DNA of 22,707 nt, taken from a virus. Each line of letters opens with the position of its first letter. Positions within the stretch are counted from its first letter, which is position 1. The position numbers and the translations under genes are program-made. The stretch spans positions 21,032 through 43,738 of the IMG/VR virus record IMGVR_UViG_3300030389_002306. One strand, given 5' to 3'. This document shows positions 16,501 to 22,707 of this stretch, one piece after another. The notes beneath the pieces were generated by a model. That model worked only from the letters and a program-made list of their open reading frames with translations, was not told the origin of the DNA and did no database searches.

Positions 16501-19308
16501 AAGATCGTTATTATTCATCCTTTCTTCATTATACAGCTTTAGTATACTTACCCATTGCAATTTATCTTCACCAGAAAATGCATATGGTCTAATACCAAAT
16601 GTACTATCTGGACTATACATAAGCCCTGCCCTTGCTTGTGTATGTACATCTATAAATGGTTCAGTACTAGAGTTTGAGGTTGGATGGAACATTTTACCAT
16701 ATGATCCAAACTCTCCACTACCAGCTCCATATATATTTTTAAGAGTTTTTGGATTGCTTTCAGATTCATTTAAAAATCTTGGTTTACCATCACCATCTTT
16801 TACTACTACACTATTAGATCCAGCATTAACACCAGCATATCCATTTAAAACTCTATCGTAAATTTCATCCGTATTTTCAGCTACAATAGATGCAGTATCA
16901 CCAGCTTGTACCTTTTCCGCTCCAATACCGCCATCAAAGCTAGTGCCTTTTCCTTTTACATATCCATGAGATAGTTCTGATCTTCCATAATTACAAACTT
17001 GATTTACTAATCCTGACTGAATAATAGTTCTATCTGATTCAGTTCTTTCAGCTCTTACTACTCTAAATCCTGATATTTTTTCTCTTACATGTGGCGGTAT
17101 TTTAAAGGTAAAATCAATTGCTAAATCTAATGTATAATGATAACCTGATTCTCCTGGACCTGCACAAAAACCATACATCTGCGGAGATACATTTGTAGTA
17201 TAGTTTGTAGATCCGTGATATACAACATCTGCTAAATGCGCCATATCATATCCAAAGTCAAAACTACTTGTATCATATTGCACACCATGACCAGGAACAG
17301 GCATATCAGTATGTGCACTTATTCTATAATCTTGTGCGTATGGATTTTCTCTCCATTTAGTTCTATCGTTTGTAGCATCTCTACCTAATTCAGTATTTTT
17401 TAAATCAAGCTCCCAGGCTTTATCATAATGATTTGGCATTTTAATATCACCTATCCATAATACATTACCAGGATCACCATTTTTATCATACACTAATACA
17501 CCAAATCTATATGTTTCACTTCTTTGATAACCTCTCTTATTACCTGAAGCATGGGGATCTTTATTAGATCCAATTGTAAAACTAGCAGTATATTCTGTAT
17601 CAACATTATTATTATCTCCATCAGCACCTGCTAAATTGTCTGTTTGTATTGATGGATTTGTTACATTGGTAGATATAAATTCTGTTTGTGAACTATTTAC
17701 ACCACCTCTATTGTTTCTTGTATCTGATATTTTTGGTATTTGTCTAAAAGAAAACATACACCCACCCAATCTATTTGTTTCCTCACCAGCATAATATGCA
17801 TAGCTTACACCTCCCAATATTCTTCTTGATCTACCATCTGCATCTACATTAGGAGCAAATTTTTCATTACCCCAAAGACAAGTACCTTGCGTGGGTAAAT
17901 ATCTGTGTTCACTTGGTATGTTGTATCCTATATATGATGCTTGAACATATGAGGTTGCGCTACCAGCTTCTACCACATTATCAGGACTGTATTGACTAGA
18001 AGATGGATGATAATAATCTTTTACAGCAGAATCTGTTGTTGTTAATGATCCACCAGAAGGTATTGCAGTTCCACTTAAAGTAGTTTCATCAAGTTTATAT
18101 CTTAAAACTTTTACATTCCATTCTTTTTCAGTAACAAAATTTCTTTTTTGTCTTAGGTTTGCAGCAAATAATACATTGTCTTTTATTGCAATGTCTTTAC
18201 AAACATCCCAAGTATTTGTTGGAATTAAAATGTTTTCTACACCATTTTCAATTACAGTAGTTAAAGTTGTATGTTTAAATTCTATTTGTGCATCAGCCAA
18301 AATATTTTTTGTGGCTACTTCTGATACTTGAGGAACAGCTCCTAAAGAATTGTAATATACAGCATATATTGTAATAGCATCAAACCTTGTATCTAAATTT
18401 GTTATTTTAAGTAAAAAACCATCATTAGATAAAGATCCTGGTGTACCTCCATAATATGTAGCAGAACTTGCACTACTTGTATTAGATATATGATAAATAT
18501 TACTTAATGGTGATATTCCTGATTCTGATCCAGCATCTGTTATATATTTATAACAGTATTGATATACACCAACTGGCAACGAACCACTAATTGTGCTTTT
18601 TAATGCTATTTGATTATGTGTTGCCTTTGGAGTAATATCCAACTCTGAAGGATTCATTGTGTGAATATCAGGATCATTTAATGAAAATGTTCTTAATGGA
18701 TTTTTATTATCTGTCCAATATATTCTTGATATTGCATCATTCTCTATTATACCCTCAACTCTACATTTAATAAATGGATGCATGTTAAGATTAGGAAATT
18801 CATTAGTTCCTGAAACAGGATTATACGCTACCCTTAAATCTATAAATTTTTCTACCTCACCTTCACCATTAAAAACTATTTTAAAAAAAGCTGTTCTAAA
18901 ATCACCAGTCGATTGTGATCCATTTGCATTTCCATAAAATATATAACCACAAACAATAATTACTAATTCATTTCTAAATGAAAAATGACCAACTATATTA
19001 GCGGCTTGTGACATTGGCTGACCATCAATTCCTGTTGGTCTAAAGTCTGTACCTGCAAAGTATGAACTTGAAAATCCTGAAACTTCATTGCCATCACCTG
19101 AATAAGAAGCAGGAAATGTTTTATCAAATTCATGTAGATCTACTACCTTTCTATTGCCATTAATATTTTCTATGGTAAATGTAGTGCCATCAGTATTGAC
19201 TACCCTAACATTCATGGCATCTCTATATGATCCTTCTAATTGATAGCGTGGATCTACATCGGTAATTAAACCTTTACTAAAACCTTTAGGTGCGCTTTTT
19301 TGTGACAT
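13543..19308 (-). CDS. Tail muzzle / stabilisation protein, crAss-like type (1921 aa)
   Basis: The N-terminus is diagnostic: KGFSKGLITDVDPRYQLEG, then SYRDAMNVRVVNTDG and IENINGNRKV (residues 8-52), the form of the 'stabilisation' proteins (P22 gp10-like by fold) of crAss-like and flavobacterial podoviruses. The rest is beta-rich with many Asn, Ser, Tyr and Gly, as expected for repeated propeller or sandwich domains. A segment reading FFQENAFGQLLVNPR, GTKHMHSVVASERNLFFFD and FDYSSNTLYMTF (about residues 1420-1575) again matches the pattern of that family. In crAss-like virions this protein forms the distal part of the short tail (muzzle) below the rings. No signal peptide or membrane segment is seen. 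It overlaps the upstream ring-protein stop by 1 nt (TAATG) and directly abuts the next gene. It is by far the longest complete gene here and has no frame interruption. Confidence 0.85.
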   Translation of the reverse strand: MSQKSAPKGFSKGLITDVDPRYQLEGSYRDAMNVRVVNTDGTTFTIENINGNRKVVDLHEFDKTFPASYSGDGNEVSGFSSSYFAGTDFRPTGIDGQPMSQAANIVGHFSFRNELVIIVCGYIFYGNANGSQSTGDFRTAFFKIVFNGEGEVEKFIDLRVAYNPVSGTNEFPNLNMHPFIKCRVEGIIENDAISRIYWTDNKNPLRTFSLNDPDIHTMNPSELDITPKATHNQIALKSTISGSLPVGVYQYCYKYITDAGSESGISPLSNIYHISNTSSASSATYYGGTPGSLSNDGFLLKITNLDTRFDAITIYAVYYNSLGAVPQVSEVATKNILADAQIEFKHTTLTTVIENGVENILIPTNTWDVCKDIAIKDNVLFAANLRQKRNFVTEKEWNVKVLRYKLDETTLSGTAIPSGGSLTTTDSAVKDYYHPSSSQYSPDNVVEAGSATSYVQASYIGYNIPSEHRYLPTQGTCLWGNEKFAPNVDADGRSRRILGGVSYAYYAGEETNRLGGCMFSFRQIPKISDTRNNRGGVNSSQTEFISTNVTNPSIQTDNLAGADGDNNNVDTEYTASFTIGSNKDPHASGNKRGYQRSETYRFGVLVYDKNGDPGNVLWIGDIKMPNHYDKAWELDLKNTELGRDATNDRTKWRENPYAQDYRISAHTDMPVPGHGVQYDTSSFDFGYDMAHLADVVYHGSTNYTTNVSPQMYGFCAGPGESGYHYTLDLAIDFTFKIPPHVREKISGFRVVRAERTESDRTIIQSGLVNQVCNYGRSELSHGYVKGKGTSFDGGIGAEKVQAGDTASIVAENTDEIYDRVLNGYAGVNAGSNSVVVKDGDGKPRFLNESESNPKTLKNIYGAGSGEFGSYGKMFHPTSNSSTEPFIDVHTQARAGLMYSPDSTFGIRPYAFSGEDKLQWVSILKLYNEERMNNNDLQEHGTFIAPSSAHGFDSWSGILSFDSDTAGNFTTMLEGSQSSLQYQALGNADNQRDQGLIFSTKKITKDNESGVMVAKCAVLDTYYEPYIRNYPTYNGSGYTTQLYVSINGVNNYENAFFNDVTDPTLFADSSTAFSGSTNPDASFNNINLSGVKSPVSRPSFAYNSAIENAKEIGQGEFVPKDFFTQFVSEENGGKEWYIEKRGFSNFSLGARYLYAPNTYGHTWMYGKITDTEGVDLAYETVSTLQMGTRAILINTNKQMMHMPDVMQIIRGQSYLWNKSSKPFIESDGLVCAHSAVAQPYYYYANIYRFNDAQYGGDSLEAIQKTRWVNAGNFHPINIDTLEHHTTVLGGDTFVGLYSHQMTTSPYPEKSFSKWVVFPCESFVNTEMRSGLHLAANDHVEGFDQNNPPFSNDWFYNDVYSQENNLKSYLSLQDDEQQYTDLPVEIAYSKTKLSGEQTDAFRIFPIFNFYDVEAIYGQINRIINFQNEIHFFQENAFGQLLVNPRTFLQDTSGVDSIFTGSGDTIESHQYISIKYGTKHMHSVVASERNLFFFDIRYAKLLKYGSDKKLVSISDDLGTRDLFEKAVSYGRLKTEQRFYDAIRVSMCDMPLYFVGIHGAFDYSSNTLYMTFADRIRIDAKDTVLHPNGKYLYTNNEGQILGIDPMYEGLIETGIFPEKTITSTTVSYNEDINAVISKYSVYPQQWIEHNGRLYTPQSQLPWGQYFNDPGDDLNGYEDGFRNSNNNFGQGLTGVYGPTGANMSGYRFSTHELSEGNLTLWEWDAADEKTRFFGQEKLHNPIDQDVAYANDEYGTNAYPIYDFNNQEELARRIIHKSYIEKVITDAPGENKKFDNLNVVVTVKSKQNLSNNILAYLTNPDLTTKVVRRDEENLNSSMYFEDLQFESESFPRTTIGISTTNTPGYPSTTQFNQTLHKYREGVLRIPLRSEQSKQRVVGTYMKATLSARTTEKFNIFAIMAKYRKSYN

Positions 19309-20321
19309 TAATAACTATTTAATCCGTCATACAATGGTGGATTGAAAGATGTCAATGGAATTTTTGTATTCCATAGTTTACCAATTTTCAATAATTCTAT
19401 TGAGGTAGGCATATTATCATCACCCCTTGCTTTACCACATAGTTGATACCACCTTCTTTCTAAATCTTTAACTATGTATTGTGGAACTTCACCAGCATAA
19501 TAACCAATAAGTTTGTATTTCCACATAATGTAATGAGCTACAGCCTCTTCATGTCCTTGTAATATCATTGGATAACCTTCTACTGACAATGGAACTGATA
19601 GTATAGTCACTACTACATCAGAAGTATAATCAGCCGTAAAATTAATTCTGTTACCATTTATGTAAAATCTATCCAATAAAGTAGAGACTTTACTTTTATA
19701 TTGTGAACTTGTAGGTTGAATAATAGCATCACCTGCTCTAACACTAAGGACTTTTACATAGCTATCTGGTAATCTAATTTGTTTGTTGTTAAGTATATCT
19801 TTACCTCCACTAAAAAACTTTGTAACTTTTATTCCATTACTAGTCTCTATAGTGTAATCATTACCAAAATTACCATTATCGTTTACAGTTAGTGTTATAG
19901 TTTTATCGCCATCATTTGACGCTGTTATCCCTTGTATTTTTTCGTAATATGTTCGATTTACTTTTAAAGTAAAAGCGTTAAGTGATCCAGCTAAATTAAC
20001 ACCAATAGCAACCTCAAAACTGTCTGTTACTGTACCAATAAAATTTGCACTTGATGTATCTCTAAAAATAAATCTTACACCATTTATTTCTACATATTCT
20101 TTATCAAGATTTGTATTATCAACCTCTAATGAAAACTGTGCTGTTGCTTGTGCTGGTGTTGCAGAATATACAATTTCTTTTTGCAAAAATGTTTTATTAC
20201 TCCCTATATATTGTTCAGCTTCAAAAGCCCATTCGGACCAAGAGTCTAGATTATTAGCATAGGTTTGTAGACCAAGATTTCTTGATACATTATTAAATAC
20301 TCTGTTTACTGGTACATGCAT
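19308..20321 (-). CDS. Ring/adaptor-type tail protein with an inserted beta domain
   Basis: The protein has 337 residues. The ends fit the crAss-like ring (tail hub/adaptor) family. Near the N-terminus is a Trp-rich helix, DSWSEWAFEAEQYIGS (26-41). Later come NKQIRLPDSYVKVLSV (179-194), a GYPMI segment at 249-253, EEAVAHYIMWKYK (258-270) and a helical, basic C-terminus. Between them, about residues 51-173 look like a separate domain: VEINGVRFIFRD, VAIGVNLAGSL, TITLTV and GNFGNDYTIET. This is the pattern of a beta domain common in phage tail-tube, sheath and other surface proteins, apparently spliced into the ring fold. It should sit between portal/tail rings and the muzzle, whose gene follows with a 1-nt overlap. 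The start is 1 nt after the upstream stop; no Shine-Dalgarno motif is seen. Family assignment good, insertion likely but unverified. Confidence 0.75.
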   Translation of the reverse strand: MHVPVNRVFNNVSRNLGLQTYANNLDSWSEWAFEAEQYIGSNKTFLQKEIVYSATPAQATAQFSLEVDNTNLDKEYVEINGVRFIFRDTSSANFIGTVTDSFEVAIGVNLAGSLNAFTLKVNRTYYEKIQGITASNDGDKTITLTVNDNGNFGNDYTIETSNGIKVTKFFSGGKDILNNKQIRLPDSYVKVLSVRAGDAIIQPTSSQYKSKVSTLLDRFYINGNRINFTADYTSDVVVTILSVPLSVEGYPMILQGHEEAVAHYIMWKYKLIGYYAGEVPQYIVKDLERRWYQLCGKARGDDNMPTSIELLKIGKLWNTKIPLTSFNPPLYDGLNSY

Positions 20322-20322
20322 A

Positions 20323-20784
20323 TTACGATGATGCTATAAATAATTCTAATTGTTGATTTGCTGCGCCCTTAACTTTTAATGCTGTAGCATTATCCAATGT
20401 TGATCCGCCATTATCACCCTCTACAGTAGTTCCTGTAAATATTATACTACTATCAGCAGCTACTGAAGTGTATGCTGCATCAGAGTCTTCGTCATCCATA
20501 CCTACTTGGAGTGCATCAGATGCGTCTAAATTAGTAACTCTTATATATTTAATATCTCCACGAACAAATGCTCCGTTTTGTGTATCACTACCAAATGTTG
20601 CTATTTCTGTAAGATTTGTATTAGCTAATTTTATAATTCTTTTAGATACATTAGCTATACTTGAATATGTATGCGTATATACTTGTGCAAAGTCTATATC
20701 ATTAGTTTCACCATTAGCATGATCTACAGCTAATGCTTCTGTTATTGTTACTGTTAAAGATTGTGCTGTTAATTCAGTTGCCAT
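20323..20784 (-). CDS. Small beta-rich virion protein (possible decoration or tail accessory protein)
   Basis: This 153-residue acidic protein is rich in Thr, Ala, Asp and Val, with alternating patterns that suggest a beta sandwich. A central segment, GDIKYIRVTNLDASDALQVG (about 76-95), resembles small structural proteins that I associate with phages of aquatic bacteria, where a shared KYIRITNLD-like strand is followed by a loop. There is no signal peptide, membrane segment or enzyme motif. It is encoded between an IHF/HU-like protein and a ring protein, with gaps of 0 and 1 nt, so a virion role (capsid decoration, tail-side fibre or chaperone) is the natural guess. I cannot tell which. The start ATG directly follows the upstream stop codon. 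Confidence 0.6.
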   Translation of the reverse strand: MATELTAQSLTVTITEALAVDHANGETNDIDFAQVYTHTYSSIANVSKRIIKLANTNLTEIATFGSDTQNGAFVRGDIKYIRVTNLDASDALQVGMDDEDSDAAYTSVAADSSIIFTGTTVEGDNGGSTLDNATALKVKGAANQQLELFIASS

Positions 20785-21255
20785 CTATGTAGTTTTTAAT
20801 TTGCTTATTTCTTTTTTAAAATTGCCCAAAGGCATTATTTTACATTTACTATATTTTTTTGGTCTTACCCAAACTATTTTGTGATAGTAATCATCTAATA
20901 TTGGAACTTTGTATTTAACAAGTTTACCTTGACTATTAGATTCATTAATATCAATTCGATAATGAAATGCTCTGCTGTGTTCTTTTTTGTCTAGGTACAC
21001 ATAACCAAAATCACAAGGCAAATGCACAAGTTCATTTCGATGCACTACATCTCTTATCAATATTTCAAAAAACTTTGAAACAACTGCATAATATGTTTTA
21101 TAATCCAGTTTGTTTCTTCTATATTCTTTTTTTCCCTTTAGCCACTCCCCTTTAACCGTTACATTTTCCCTAACATTTTTAAATATGTCACGAGCGTTTT
21201 CGTACTTGTCTCTGTGCTTTCGACTGAATAATTTTTGTACTATCTCTTTCATCAT
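20785..21255 (-). CDS. Small basic protein, possible IHF/HU-like DNA-binding protein
   Basis: This 156-residue protein is very basic (many Lys and Arg). The middle reads TYYAVVSKFFEILIRDVVHR, then a VHLPCDFGYVYLDKK strand pair, then a long basic arm with Tyr and Lys. The order 'amphipathic helix, short turn, LP-x-x-G-x-hydrophobic strand' is that of IHF/HU-type DNA-binding proteins. crAss-like phages encode IHF-like subunits in their structural block, which fits this location between a ring protein and the muzzle. The proline-arm tip of classical HU (R-N-P) is not visible, so the assignment is tentative. The first 22 codons overlap the 3' end of the preceding gene by 68 nt. Two ATGs stand side by side, so initiation could be at codon 1 or 2. 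No later in-frame ATG would give a credible shorter protein. Confidence 0.6.
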   Translation of the reverse strand: MMKEIVQKLFSRKHRDKYENARDIFKNVRENVTVKGEWLKGKKEYRRNKLDYKTYYAVVSKFFEILIRDVVHRNELVHLPCDFGYVYLDKKEHSRAFHYRIDINESNSQGKLVKYKVPILDDYYHKIVWVRPKKYSKCKIMPLGNFKKEISKLKTT

Positions 21256-22222
21256 CTAAATCATCGCTTATTGTTGATAATGATAATGCCATTTCTTTAG
21301 AAAGTATATTTTGATTCAATTCTGATATTAAATATTCAGGTATTGGATAAACATCATCATCATTTCTATAATAACTTGCTTCAGTAGGATTTGCAAATAA
21401 CCCCTTCAAATACACTGCATATGGTATGGCATGTTTTATAAGACCGTCTGACGCAGATTTATAAACAGATCTAAGTCTATCTATTCTAATTTGACACTCA
21501 TTTCTATATTGACTATACGGTGATGAAACTCGACTTTCTACATGGGCTTTTATACTATTTTTTGTGAACCTATTATATTTAGAATTTTCAGCCTCATGTT
21601 TTGTTAATAATGGAACATTAATTGCTCTTGTATTTTGATTTGTATAAATTTCACCTTGAACCCCCGCTTTTCTTATTTCTAAATTAAAAATACCATGATT
21701 AACATTAATTAATTCAGGCACTGCAAATTCTATCCGACCATAATCATAATTACTTTCGTTTGAATTATATTCATAAAAATCTTGTCCATAAAAATCATCA
21801 TAAACATTTCCTATAGCTGCAATAGATGATTCTGACAAAGGAGATGATACTGCTTCATTTATATCTTCGGTATTTGGATCATCTTCTACAGTAGTAGCAG
21901 CATTTGCTAAATCAGCAACTCTTGCAGAGTATGCTAATAAAGCTTTATTCCAACTAGTTATTTCGTTTGCAAGTGTATTGATTGCACCACCAGAATAAGT
22001 TTCTCTCATATAAGGCACATCATCTCTTACAGGTTGATGTTTTTGATAAAACTCATATGGTAGGTTTTTACCTTTTAAGTAAAAATCTTTAATCATTTTA
22101 GCTCTATAATAATGTACCCAGAATTTTATTTGACGTATTCCAATATTTTCTTCATTAATGGTAGAGCTACCACCATACGCCATATTTTTTATATTGTATG
22201 CTATTTCATTCAATGATGCCAT
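21188..22222 (-). CDS. Ring/adaptor-type structural protein, crAss-like type
   Basis: The protein has 344 residues. The N-terminus SLNEIAYNIKNMAYGG, followed by GIRQIKFWVHYYRAKMIKDF (about 28-47), is the signature I associate with a conserved structural (tail ring) protein of crAss-like and flavobacterial podoviruses. The family form is a SLNE-like start, a disordered loop, then a helix with Q-x-x-x-x-I-x-x-Y-R. The C-terminal half contains the helical EYLISELNQNILSKEMALSL and ends in a basic tail (QRQVRKRS). It probably sits between the portal and the muzzle. The conserved motif begins at codon 3, so the ATG at 22222 must be the start; the next Met (codon 14) would cut the motif. No Shine-Dalgarno sequence precedes it. 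This is the first gene after the intergenic hairpin and therefore the possible head of the operon that ends with the polymerase. Its 3' end overlaps the next gene by 68 nt. Confidence 0.75.
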   Translation of the reverse strand: MASLNEIAYNIKNMAYGGSSTINEENIGIRQIKFWVHYYRAKMIKDFYLKGKNLPYEFYQKHQPVRDDVPYMRETYSGGAINTLANEITSWNKALLAYSARVADLANAATTVEDDPNTEDINEAVSSPLSESSIAAIGNVYDDFYGQDFYEYNSNESNYDYGRIEFAVPELINVNHGIFNLEIRKAGVQGEIYTNQNTRAINVPLLTKHEAENSKYNRFTKNSIKAHVESRVSSPYSQYRNECQIRIDRLRSVYKSASDGLIKHAIPYAVYLKGLFANPTEASYYRNDDDVYPIPEYLISELNQNILSKEMALSLSTISDDLDDERDSTKIIQSKAQRQVRKRS

Positions 22223-22226
22223 GATA

Positions 22227-22257
22227 CAAAAATACTTTATTTTACTTTATAAAACAA
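22227..22257 (-). promoter_or_regulatory. Possible Bacteroidota-type promoter (TTG-N20-TATTTTTG), near-leaderless
   Basis: On the minus strand, TTG at 22257-22255 is followed by a 20-nt spacer and TATTTTTG at 22234-22227. The second element fits the Bacteroidota -7 consensus TAnnTTTG and the spacing to the -33 TTG is in range. The G is only four bases before the ATG at 22222, so transcription would begin at or next to the start codon, giving a leaderless message. The region is about 85% AT, so a chance match is quite possible. Confidence 0.3.
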
Positions 22258-22259
22258 CA

Positions 22260-22293
22260 ATAGGCCTCACATCAAAAAGATGATACAGCCTAT
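22260..22293 (-). terminator. Probable intrinsic terminator after the upstream structural gene
   Basis: On the minus strand, ATAGGC (22293-22288) pairs perfectly with GCCTAT (22265-22260). Inside is a second stem, CATC-TTTTT-GATG, separated by a small internal loop. The hairpin is followed by TTGTTGTTTTAT, a T-rich tail. It lies 27 nt beyond the stop codon of the upstream gene in the only intergenic gap of the window. The lower stem is short (6 bp), so read-through is likely. A smaller GAGC-TTTTT-GCTC hairpin lies just upstream at 22305-22317. Confidence 0.5.
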
Positions 22294-22319
22294 CATTGCG
22301 CAGGGAGCAAAAAGCTCAT

Positions 22320-22707
22320 TTATATTGATCTGCTCTGCTCTGCTTCTATTGCTTGTGATTGATAGTTTGCTCCTTCAATATTTGAAGTCATCAATCTTAC
22401 TGCATTTTGAATTATCTCGTGACAAACTGATTCTGGATAACCCCATTGTAAAGAGCCTGATACTCCATAATCATAATCGTTGTCACCATTAGCTTTTCGA
22501 TAATTTCTATATGTCAAAGCTCCCATATGTACATTACTTGTTCCCCAAAGATCTGGATTACTTAGATCATTTTCATCATAACCACCCATAGCTACGTTTG
22601 ATGCTAATGGGTAAACAATATATCTACATAACCATCTTGATATATTTCCTGCTGAAAAATTAACAGCTTCTAATGTTTCATCTACATCTTCTGTTAATGG
22701 ATCATCC
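22320..22707 (-). CDS. C-terminal part of a structural protein, probably another ring/adaptor protein (5' end outside window)
   Basis: The frame is open from the right edge to the TAA at 22320-22322, giving 128 residues of the C-terminus. The first ATG inside, at 22589, is not the true start because coding sense continues upstream (RWLCRYIVYPLASNVAMGGY). Visible features are acidic beginnings (DDPLTEDVDETLEAV), aromatic- and Asn-rich loops, then a helical end: WGYPESVCHEIIQNAVRLM and a Gln/Glu-rich tail. The 'Pro-Glu-x(4)-Glu-Ile-Ile-x-x-Ala-Val' ending is common in ring/adaptor proteins of this phage group, in my reading. The gene precedes the ring protein at 22222 and is separated from it by the terminator-like gap. 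The family name is uncertain because most of the protein is missing. Confidence 0.6.
   Translation of the reverse strand, partial: DDPLTEDVDETLEAVNFSAGNISRWLCRYIVYPLASNVAMGGYDENDLSNPDLWGTSNVHMGALTYRNYRKANGDNDYDYGVSGSLQWGYPESVCHEIIQNAVRLMTSNIEGANYQSQAIEAEQSRSI

Noticed and set aside
20468-20722. Plus-strand frame of 84 codons
   Set aside because: It is antisense to the small beta-rich virion protein, and all convincing genes here are on the minus strand.
22280-22492. Plus-strand hydrophobic frame that could pass for a small membrane protein
   Set aside because: It overlaps the C-terminal coding part of the edge gene and the terminator hairpin; the Leu richness is antisense to Gln/Glu codons.
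22320-22589. An 89-residue gene starting at the ATG at 22589
   Set aside because: The same frame stays open to the window edge with protein-like sequence, so this is an internal Met of a longer, cut gene.
1-22707. tRNA genes, CRISPR arrays, insertion sequences, integrase or attachment sites
   Set aside because: Nothing with cloverleaf, spaced direct repeats, transposase or recombinase features was seen; the window is almost fully covered by minus-strand coding sequence.

Overview
This window looks like part of the virion-structure module of a tailed bacteriophage of the crAss-like (Crassvirales-type) podovirus group or a close relative. The evidence is the combination and order of genes. Two ring/adaptor-type proteins come first, then a small basic IHF/HU-like protein and a small beta-rich protein. 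A third ring-type protein and a giant (1921 aa) tail 'muzzle'/stabilisation protein follow, then four internal (cargo) proteins. Last is an enormous protein carrying the hallmark of the phage virion RNA polymerase: a double-psi beta-barrel active site reading DLDGD, as in the QDE-1/RDR-like polymerases packaged by crAss-like phages. The DNA is strongly AT-rich, and gene starts have no convincing Shine-Dalgarno motif, which fits a Bacteroidota host. An aquatic origin is only a guess.

Layout: every gene is on the minus strand, so transcription runs from the right edge to the left. Both edge genes are cut. The right-edge gene (22320-22707) is the C-terminal end of an upstream structural protein. 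It is followed by the only real intergenic gap (22223-22319), which holds a hairpin plus T-rich tail (probable terminator) and a possible Bacteroidota-type promoter. From 22222 down to position 1 the genes are packed head to tail with gaps of 0-1 nt, 1-nt TAATG overlaps, and one 68-nt overlap. No other noncoding stretch exceeds a few bases. I see no tRNA, CRISPR array, insertion sequence or attachment site.

How the genes may work together (inference from family context): the ring proteins and muzzle build the short tail below the portal. The proteins encoded between 13542 and 1 would be carried in the capsid/tail and ejected into the host. Among them are a lysozyme to open peptidoglycan (8883-10982), a neighbouring protein with a possibly degenerate T4-lysozyme-like fold (10982-11971), and a membrane-active hydrophobic protein (11971-13542). 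There is also an all-helical cargo protein (6913-8883). The last protein is at least 2304 aa long and combines glycine-rich hydrophobic segments, a long charged linker, an HELSH zinc-protease-like motif and the RNA polymerase that would transcribe early phage genes.

The most interesting points are:
- the fusion of membrane segments, metallopeptidase-like domain and RNA polymerase in one chain;
- an A10 slippery tract exactly in its linker, where a one-base slip in either direction gives a stop within a few codons;
- a tail-type beta domain that appears to be inserted into a ring protein;
- thrombospondin-type-3-like calcium repeats inside the virion lysozyme.
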